Of a DNA stretch of 64,000 nt, positions 57,060-64,000 are shown in pieces (positions within the stretch are counted from its first letter, which is position 1; the number at the start of each line of letters is the position of its first letter). This DNA is from Apiotrichum sp. Y4204 (Eukaryota > Basidiomycota > Tremellomycetes > Trichosporonales > Trichosporonaceae). Location of the stretch: the NCBI GenBank assembly GCA_025531455.1, contig JAMYHL010000008.1:558001-622000 (forward strand). The letters are read 5' to 3'. Both the position numbers and the translations under genes were made by a program. Under the pieces are notes generated by a model, which was not told the DNA's origin, made no database searches, and saw only the letters and a list, made by a program, of their open reading frames with translations.

Positions 57060-58249
57060 ATGATTCTCTCTATCCCCAGCATCGCATCTCGCTCGTTCCG
57101 CAGTAGCACACTGTTGCTCGTCATGTCAGCCCGCAATTCCTCCACCGCGGCGCCCGCAAAGGCCCCCGGCGTGCCTAAGCCTTCGTCGAGGTACGTACAG
57201 GCCATTTCGCGCGGCGTCATGACCCGAAGGCAAAGAGAGACGCGAGATGTACTAACATATGGGCAGTGTCATGCTTGTCTCACCGACGAACCAGCTGCTC
57301 CTTCTGCATCGCGTTCAGACGTCCTCCTCTTTTCCCTCCGCACACGTCTTCCCGGGAGGCAACATCTCCAACTTCCACGAGAAGGTGCCCGCTGTCGACG
57401 CGGCCGACCGTCACCTCGACAATGAGGCATACCGGCTCGGCGCGATCCGCGAGACGTTCGAGGAGTCGGGCATCCTGCTGGCGCGGAAAGCCGGGGCGCC
57501 TGTTGGCTCCCCGCTTCTCGAGCTGCCCGAGTCGGTCGCTGTCGAGGCCCGGAAACAGATCCATGGCGGCAAGATCAAGTTTACCGAGTGGCTGAAGAGC
57601 GTGGGCGGAGAACCTGATGTCGGTGAGTTGCAGAAACCATGCCGCGTATTAACCAACAGAGCGCTTGCTTCCCTTCACGCGCTGGATCACGCCGACGTCA
57701 GTGCCGAAACGTTTTACCACGCAGATGTACGTCTATCTCCTACCGATGAGTTCGACGGCCGCCGGCGAGCGCGACACGGAGAGCGTGATCCACACACCGA
57801 CTCACGACGGCGGGCTGGAGCACACGGCCATTGCCTTCGACGACGTCAAGGACTGGCTCGCGCGCGCCAAGTCCGGCGACGTGATCCTATACCCGCCCCA
57901 GCTGTACCTCCTCCATCTGCTGGGCAAGTTCCTCACAGGGCCGGGAGACTACGCGGCGCAGCGCGAGCAGCTCAAGACGTTCCTTGCGACGACGCCGACC
58001 GGGACCTCGGACCACTTCACGTCCAAAATCTCCTGGGCGGACAAGTGCATCTCCCCGATTCCGCTCAAGGTGCAGCGTGCGGACGGACGGGCAGTCCTCC
58101 AGCTCCACACGCCGGGCCCAGAGCTCAAGGGCACCACCAGGGGAGGAGACTATGACCGCGTCGTCCTTGTCAACTTTACGAAGCAAGGAGCAAGGGATGT
58201 CGAGGTCGCCATGCGTGATGAGGTCGAGGACAAGAAGGCAAAGTTGTAA
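57060..58249 (+). CDS. Nudix hydrolase, RP2/NUDT19-like (CoA diphosphatase type)
   Basis: Three exons are predicted: 57060-57190, 57267-57622 and 57660-58249, giving 358 aa. After a Ser/Arg-rich, possibly mitochondrial N-terminus comes SVMLVSPTNQLLLLHR, then FPGGNIS, a 25-residue insertion and the Nudix helix RETFEESGILLAR. The spacing between the first Gly and REUXEEXGU is longer than in standard Nudix boxes, which is typical of the NUDT19/RP2 group. FTRWITPTSVPKRFTTQMYV follows, as in that group. Relatives cleave CoA and acyl-CoAs to 4'-phosphopantetheine and ADP in mitochondria or peroxisomes. The substrate here is inferred from the subgroup only. Confidence 0.85.
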
Positions 58250-58602
58250 CCCGTGACGAAGTGATGATCCAATGACATTAAATACTGTACACCCAAGTTC
58301 CAACAGACACGAGGCTCTTTCCACGCTGCTGTCTCATGTCAACATCACACCACCATCCTATCAGTTCGTGTTGCATCGTCCGCTAGATTATAAGCCAGGT
58401 TGCTAGATCTGGAGCTCGATGGAAGCCTCTCTGGGAAGCGTCAGCATACTGACTGTGTTGCACTTCTCCTGCACCTTCCGAGACGTCCACCCCATTCGTG
58501 AGCGCGCACCTACAAGTGGAATAAGTATGTCTGGGCAGGTCTGCGCGTTGTCGCAATACCTGGACCTCGCACGGCAACGAGATTCGAGTCGAAAAAGTTG
58601 AT
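58250..58602. other. Short intergenic region before tRNA-Gly
   Basis: This contains the 3' UTR of the Nudix gene and the downstream flank of the minus-strand tRNA. No other feature is visible. Confidence 0.5.
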
Positions 58603-58673
58603 TACATCGTAGGGGAATCGAACCCCTGCCACAACCTTGGGAAAGTTGCATGATACCATTTCACCAACGATGT
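58603..58673 (-). tRNA. tRNA-Gly(CCC)
   Basis: On the minus strand the sequence folds as a 71-nt cloverleaf. It has acceptor stem ACATCGT/ACGATGT, D-region TGGTGAAATGGTATC, anticodon stem CAACT/GGTTG with loop TTCCCAA (anticodon CCC), and T-arm AGGGG-TTCGATT-CCCCT, with discriminator A. No intron is needed. It decodes GGG. Confidence 0.92.
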
Positions 58674-59119
58674 CGACTGACGTCAGAGTTGAAAAGTTAC
58701 TTCCCAAACCTACTGCTTTTGCGAACCCAGCTGTTTGTTGTTTGTGAGGCTAGCATCGCTGTTGACTATGCTATGCCATGACTTCAACACGAACGATGGT
58801 CACCGGCGCGTACCCGGGCATCAGTGCTATCCCCATCCAAGGTTAACGAGGATTACTCCTCGGCACGGCCCGATCGCAATCGAATGTGTGTGGATTGATG
58901 ACACCGACGCCGACTTAGTCTTCACAACCACCGATCACACGACGACGGAATTTCGTATGCCCAATTGGTAGTGGCGATCTTATATAGATGGGAGGTGATT
59001 ACAGGTCAACGTTTCTGTCAGTAATCCCGCTACTACTTCTCCTTAGCTCACGACTAAAGACGTTGTCAACCCACATTCAGCCCAAGTTGAACACCCATAC
59101 ACACACAATCCTTTGAGTC
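58674..59119. other. Intergenic region and promoter of the small stress-type gene
   Basis: A TATA-like motif (tatatag at 58980-58986) lies about 135 bp before the start at 59120, with an A/C-rich leader after it. No other gene is visible; the 78-codon frame here has no family features. Confidence 0.45.
58980..58986 (+). promoter_or_regulatory. TATA-like element
   Basis: The sequence ttatatag lies in an otherwise mixed promoter about 135 bp upstream of the predicted start of the small protein gene. This is at a plausible distance for a fungal TATA box with a short leader. In yeasts TATA-type promoters are over-represented at stress genes. The inference rests on position only. Confidence 0.35.
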
Positions 59120-59451
59120 ATGCCCCACCCACAGCCTCATGCAGAGCCCCACACAGAGGAGGGAGACAAGACGACACGCGCACTAGAACAGGGCAGCGAG
59201 GACGCCTCTGGAGTGATTGCCGGCGCATGGCACGGTATGGCCGGGTATTTTGGAGCCAAGGGCTAACCAAAGCTTTCCGCGGCGCCGGTGAAAACATTCG
59301 AGGAACGATTAACAAGTTTGTCGATTCGGTCGGCGATACCATTAGCCAGAAGCGCGATCTCGACAAGGACGCGTCCAACGAGGCGGTCATCCGCGGGGGG
59401 ACCGCCGAGATGGAGCATGGCGCCCAGCAGATAGATCGCTCGTTCGAGTAG
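59120..59451 (+). CDS. Small hydrophilic protein, resembles Hmp1-type cruciform-DNA-binding/stress proteins
   Basis: Two exons are predicted, 59120-59234 and 59273-59451, giving 97 aa. The first frame would stop inside the intron at about 59266, so splicing is needed to reach the conserved-looking half. The product is highly charged with no membrane segment. Its second half (FRGAGENIRGTINKFVD, then NEAVIRGGTAEMEHGAQQ) recalls small basidiomycete proteins annotated as mismatched base pair and cruciform DNA recognition protein (Ustilago Hmp1). The GxGExIRGT and G-x-x-E-x-x-x-G motifs are what I base this on. The true role of that group is uncertain. A TATA-type promoter fits inducible expression. 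Confidence 0.55.
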
Positions 59452-59720
59452 GCGGATCGCGGCGGCACAGGAGATGGAAAGAAGGATTTGTACTTTGTAA
59501 CATAGACGCCTGCTCAAACCTGTGCTCTGTCAAACATCAGCGTCTTACTCGTCCTGGCGCGACCGTGAGTTGTCAAAGGTCAAGAAGACGGAGGATACAG
59601 TCACAGTCAGTTGGGGAACAACGACAGTGGAAGGTCTACAAAATTGATAGTCTAAGGTCCATCACAAGAACTTATAGTACAACAAGCGAAGAGGGCCGGC
59701 CTCGTCCGCTACCTTCGGCG

Positions 59721-60481
59721 CTACCTTCGCAGGTCTGAGATTGCTGATTTGTTTCCAAACCTTGTTGGGGCGGCGCTGGTTGCAGACTCCGTGCTCGACG
59801 CCGTGGAAGTTGTTGGGCTACCAAGCTCGTCCCAAATATCTTCGGTCCGAATAGCCGGGCGTGTGCGGGGCAGAACAGCCGGCGCTGCCGCTTCGTAGTC
59901 TCCACTTGATAGATCAGACCTTTTCCGCGGTGGATCGGAGAGCAGGCTAGCAGTGGCGACGTAGTCATCCGCATGATGGAACGGGTCGGCGAAAGGGTTC
60001 ATCGAGCGCGCCCGGCCTTTGGCGAGCACATTTGCGTACTCGCCATACTTGTGAGTAAGTGGTTCCGGAGATGGGAGCGGGGAGTCGGAGTGCAACTGCC
60101 GACGTGAGCCTCCAGAGTCACCAAACGATGAAGACGAGGCCTCTCGGCCGAGGCGAGGCTTCACAAAGGCGGCAACGCTGCTATCGGTTCCGTCATCGTC
60201 TGCGAGACGGCCATAGCCCCCGTGATCCCCAAACGGCGACAGCTCTACATCCTGCTCCTGATCCGTCGGCTGAACGTCGACGAGCACGGTCTTGTGGCCC
60301 GACCAGTCGACAGTGAGCGCGTTCTGAAGATGTGCGCGTGCCTGTGAGATTAGAGTCCTGTAGCAGTTTGAGTGGAAGTGACCACGGATCGCAACCCAAT
60401 ATCACCGTCCACCGCATGCGACATGTCTAGACTCACATCTCCTGGAACGAGCGCGCCGAGTTTCTTCTTCCAGCTGGGCAT
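59721..60481 (-). CDS. Hypothetical protein, mostly disordered
   Basis: Two exons are predicted (transcript order), 60437-60481 and 59721-60341, giving 221 aa. I do not recognise a family. The N-terminus begins MPSWKKKLGALVPG and continues with RAHLQNALTVDWSGHKTVLVD, which looks like a short folded or amphipathic segment. The remainder is rich in Ser, Asp, Pro and Arg, including NPFADPFHHADDY, which contains an NPF motif of the kind bound by EH domains in endocytosis. Splice sites are standard and the frame is maintained across them, which supports a real gene. It is divergent from GLO2, about 430 bp away. Confidence 0.6.
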
Positions 60482-60909
60482 GACAACAGGGTACGAGCTG
60501 CGTGATGAGGGGCCGAGGGGTCGTCGGGTGGTGGCGCGGTGGCTCGAGATGACACAAGGGGTTGCTCAAAAGATCTGTTGTCTGTACTGCCTGCTCCTCG
60601 TTCACGGCATCATGGCATCACAGGGGTAACAGGGACGCGATCGGGTGGAAACCGAAGTAGAGAGTGCCTGTGCGCAATCACCTCACTGTCGTAACATTAA
60701 TGCCACTTCATTCTCTTGATATTGTGCGGAGATCGCAAAGATGACCGATGACGATTGCTGATGATGTCGGTGGCTCGGAGTCTCGGTGATGACCGGTTGG
60801 CGGGGACGGCGACCCCGAGTGCGAGTGGAGTGCTCGCTCATCGTCATCAGCCAGCTCCTTCCCACACAACACTGCAGCCACCACCACATTCGCGCCTTCT
60901 TTGAGACTG
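60482..60909. other. Divergent promoter region (hypothetical gene / GLO2)
   Basis: This gap between outward-facing genes should carry both promoters. The stretch 60720-60800 is rich in gatgat-like repeats. No gene is visible. Confidence 0.5.
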
Positions 60910-62140
60910 ATGTTTGCTCGTGTTTCCCGCTCGCTCTCGCCTCTTCGTGCCCAAAAGTATTTTTCCACTTCTGCATCGTAAGTCCTGGGAGTCGAAGAGT
61001 GCTGACGACAGGCCAAAGATGAAGGTGCGTAATTGACGAGCTCCAATTCGCTCTCCGGTCACTACCATCGTCCCCCGATATGATCATTTGAGGGCACCCG
61101 ACAGGTTACCTGTGCACATGCCTCCAACAGAGACGCGCTTTCTCCTGCTGTCGTATGGCTGATCCTAACTCATTAGGTCATTCCCGTCCAAGCCCGCTCC
61201 GACAACTGGATGTACCTCCTGGTTGATGAGGCCTCAGGTGAAGCGGCAGTTGTTGACCCGTATGACGCTCCCAAGATCCAGGCAGAGGCCAAGCAGCAGG
61301 ACGTCAAGGTGAGAAGCCTTGAAATCGGATTGGCGACTGAACATTGTGTTATTCTGTTAATGTGCTTACATCAGGTAACCACGCTCATCACCACTCACCA
61401 CCACCACGACCATTCTGGCGGCAATGAGGCATTTGTGAGGATAGATACGGCAACCCCGGTCACTAATACTCCCAGATCAAGCTCAACCCTGTCGCCAAGG
61501 CAGTGGGCGGTTCCGACCAGGCGCCGGGAACCAACACCATCGTGAAGGATGGTGACGAGTTCAAGCTCGGCTCTCTCGACATCAAGTGCCTCGCTACTCC
61601 GTGCCACACGCAGGACTCGATCTGCTTCTTCGTCGAGGACAAGGCGAAGAACCAGCGCGGTGTCTTCACTGGGTGAGATATTCTGTACTGGGTTCATCAG
61701 CTAATCGGAAAGTGATACCCTCTTCCTCGCTGGCTGTGGTCGCTTCTTTGAGGGTACGTTAAGGGCAAGTATCATGAGCTGATGGTAGGCAATGCTGCGG
61801 AGATGCACGCCGCGTTGACCAAGCTGGGTAAGCTGCCTGAGGACACGCTTGTCTTCAACGGCCACGAGTACACTGGCGGGTCAGCCAAGTTCGGCCTGAA
61901 GATCGAGCCCAACAATCAGGCGATCAAGGGGTACGGACGATCACTTGCATACTGGCTGACCTCAGACTCCTCCAGCGCTCGCAGGCCGACCACTGCACGA
62001 CTGGCAAGTCGACCATTGGTGATGAGAAGCAGTGGAACGTCTTTATGCGTCTCGACACACCAGAGGCGCAGAAGGCCACGGGCGAGACGGAGCCGGTCAA
62101 GGTCATGGCTGGTCTCCGCGAGCTCAAGAACAAGATGTAA
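60910..62140 (+). CDS. GLO2: Glyoxalase II (hydroxyacylglutathione hydrolase), probably mitochondrial
   Basis: Eight exons are predicted: 60910-60977, 61012-61024, 61177-61308, 61375-61434, 61476-61672, 61713-61753, 61789-61930 and 61966-62140, giving 275 aa. An Arg/Ser-rich presequence (MFARVSRSLSPLRAQKYFST) precedes the metallo-beta-lactamase domain. THHHHDHSGG (near 78-87) supplies metal ligands, with further ligand motifs in TPCHTQDS, FTGDTLFLAGCGRFFEG and NGHEYT. The C-terminal helical glutathione-binding part ends KVMAGLRELKNKM. The enzyme converts S-D-lactoylglutathione to D-lactate and glutathione, finishing methylglyoxal detoxification. Exon 2 is 13 nt. If translation instead starts at the exon 2 ATG, a cytosolic form would result, so both localisations are possible. 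Confidence 0.92.
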
Positions 62141-62410
62141 TCGTCAGCAGTCAATGTGATCCATGCAAATCTCTACCATTGCAAGTACATGAGCCTCGTG
62201 AGATGAGCATCCCTGGTCGTCTCAGAAGTCCAGGGTTGTGTCGGACAGTAGAGGAAAACTCCGCCCCCTTCCCACCAAATACCCCGCATTTCTGATGCGG
62301 GGTAACCGCCATCGTTCGATCTGCGTGCGGCTAGTGAAGGTTGCTGTAACCGTGGACGCAACTACACATGAGGCCACTTTCTGTTTCTTGACCACATCTC
62401 CAAAATCACC

Positions 62411-64000
62411 ATGACCGACGAAGCATTCGCAGCAAGTGCAAAGGCGTTTGCCGAGACGCTGCGTACAGACCCGGATGGCTGGCGCCTCAAGGTCAGCGAG
62501 GACAGCCATGGCCAGCACAAATGGAAGTACCTCCAGCCAAGCGAACGCGCTTCGTGGCCGCAGACGCCTGTAGACCGCTACTCACAGGGTCTCCCAACGG
62601 TAAGTGATGCAGTAGATATTTTTTTGACGGAAGGGTCTTCCCGAGCAGTCGAAGCCGACGACACCGCTCGAGGCGGCGCGCAACGGCCTCAACTTCTACC
62701 GCGAGCTGCAGAGCGAGGATGGCCATTGGGCGACCGAGTACGGTGGACCGCTGTTCCTCACCCCGGGGCTCGTCATCGCGCTCCAGGCATGTGGTGGAAC
62801 GCTTTCAGAGGAGCGCAAGTCGGAGCTCAAGCGTTATCTTTTTAACAAGCTGCGTCCTGAGGGCGGCTGGGGCCTGTGAGTTTTTGAGTTCTGTATCAAC
62901 GGCTGACCTCAGCCACACCGCGGCTCCGCCAACTGTGTTTGGCACTGTGATGAACTATGTGGCACTCCGCATGCTTGGTGTCGGCCCCGATGAGGGACCC
63001 ATGACGCGTATCCGTGCCAAGATTCACGAGTTTGGCGGCGCGACCAGCATTCCGGCGTGGGGCAAGGTGTGGCTGTCGATTCTCGGTGCTTACGACTGGG
63101 AAGGCGTCAACCCCACCCCGCCGGAGCTGTGGTGTCTCCCCGATTGGGTGCCCTTTGCGCCGTGGCGGTGGTGGATCCACGTCCGCCTAGTGTGTGAGTC
63201 CACATTTGATCCCAACGGACGAGCTGCTGACTCCAGTCACCCCCATGGCCTACCTCTGGGGCCGGAGATACGTGATGGAGCCGACGCCGTTGGTGTATGC
63301 CCTTCGCGAGGAGATCTACATTGAGCCCTACGAATCAATTGACTGGAAGCCGCAGCGCAACAATGTGAACCCGGCGGACCTCTACTCCCCGCATCACCCG
63401 GTGTTCGACTTCCTCAACAACATCCTGAACATCTACGAGCAGGTACCCTATTTGTCATGTCTGCCCTCGATCCGCAAGGCGGGTCTTAAGGCTGCGTACC
63501 GCCAGATCGTCTACGAGGACGAGAACACGGGATACCAGACCGTTGGCCCGGTGTCCAAGGCGTTTAACATGGTGGCACGACTAGCCCAGGAGGGGCCAGA
63601 CAGCGAGGCCTTGAAGCTTCACCTCGCGAAGATTGACGATTTCCTCTGGCTTTCAAAGGACGGCATGTTCATGACTGGCACGAACGGAAGCCAGCTATGG
63701 GACATTTCGTTCCTCGCCCAGGCTGAGGTCGAGACCGGCCTCGCGCTCGAGACCAACAACCGCAAATCGGTGCTCGCCATGCTGGACTGGCTTGACAAGT
63801 GCCAGATACGCAACAACCCGAAATGGTACCGCGAGGGATACCGCCAGAGCTCCAAGGGCGCGTGGCCATTCTCCACTCCGCAGCAGAGCTACACCGTGTC
63901 TGACTGCACTGCCGAAGGCATGAAGGGAGTCATGGCACTTCAGTCGCTACTGTTCACTCCGAAAGCTGTGTCCGTGGAGCGCCTTCGCGACTCTGTCGAT
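62411..64000 (+). CDS. ERG7: Lanosterol synthase (oxidosqualene cyclase), 3' end beyond window
   Basis: The exons visible are 62411-62599, 62649-62875, 62913-63193 and 63237 to the window end. The frame is still open at 64000, so the gene is partial here. N-terminal repeats of the terpene cyclase family are present ([23 protein letters not shown]), with [10 protein letters not shown] and [18 protein letters not shown]. The catalytic acid motif is seen in [11 protein letters not shown] (the Asp that protonates the epoxide). About 490 of an expected 730 or so residues are seen. Erg7 cyclises 2,3-oxidosqualene to lanosterol in lipid droplets and ER. The second-exon acceptor is a tandem (gag-cag), which allows a one-codon difference. 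The gtaccc at 63443 was not used as a donor, since the frame continues through conserved sequence. Confidence 0.93.

Noticed and set aside
63440..63480. Possible intron in ERG7 beginning gtaccc
   Set aside because: The donor is poor and the frame reads through without a stop into conserved cyclase sequence.

Overview
This window is nuclear DNA of a basidiomycete yeast. Nearly every gene is split by short GT-AG introns, mostly 40-100 nt, with CTGAC/CTAAC-like branch sites. Coding DNA is GC-rich and genes lie on both strands. Family resemblances (DGA1, CCP1, LEA1, an AspB/Cdc3-type septin) point to Tremellomycetes. A Trichosporonales yeast is the best guess, and that is inference only. There is no bacterial, viral or CRISPR-like feature, no recognisable transposon protein and no rRNA.

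Layout, left to right. 0-10 kb: a GPI-anchored Cys-rich secreted protein, an acyl-protein thioesterase, U2 snRNP A' (LEA1, minus strand) and a Cdc3-type septin. 10-22 kb: the TFIIIB subunit BRF1 (minus), a Mediator subunit 18 candidate (minus) divergent from the F1-ATPase chaperone ATP11, then a 1,401-aa chromodomain protein that is the least ordinary gene here. 23-35 kb: an NCS1 purine/cytosine permease, DGA1 (triacylglycerol synthesis), TAD2 (tRNA A34-to-I deaminase) convergent with NPR3 (TORC1 regulator), and EMC7. 38-49 kb: SSO1 plasma-membrane syntaxin, maleylacetate reductase, an Apc15-like APC/C subunit, an ELMO/CED-12 homologue (minus), SNX3 and a secreted CYTH-like protein (minus). 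51-64 kb: an MFS sugar porter, tRNA-Ser(CGA), cytochrome c peroxidase (minus), an RP2/NUDT19-type Nudix hydrolase, tRNA-Gly(CCC, minus), a small stress-type protein, an unknown gene (minus), mitochondrial glyoxalase II, and the 5' two thirds of lanosterol synthase (ERG7), which runs off the right edge.

The genes form no pathway or cluster. They are mostly housekeeping loci: transcription and RNA (BRF1, MED18, LEA1, TAD2), membrane traffic and polarity (SSO1, SNX3, septin, ELMO), lipid and sterol (DGA1, ERG7, acyl-protein thioesterase) and mitochondria (ATP11, CCP1, GLO2). Intergenic gaps of 0.8-2.8 kb hold pyrimidine-rich leaders before CDC3, DGA1 and SSO1, and a small repeat array at about 50.6-50.95 kb.

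The observations most worth a second look are the chromodomain protein with a Chp1/TASOR-like layout, an apparent GT-TG intron beside a 9-nt micro-exon in CCP1, the 50.6-kb repeats, and several micro-exons. All exon borders were assigned by eye from reading frame, splice consensus and family similarity. They are predictions until checked against RNA.
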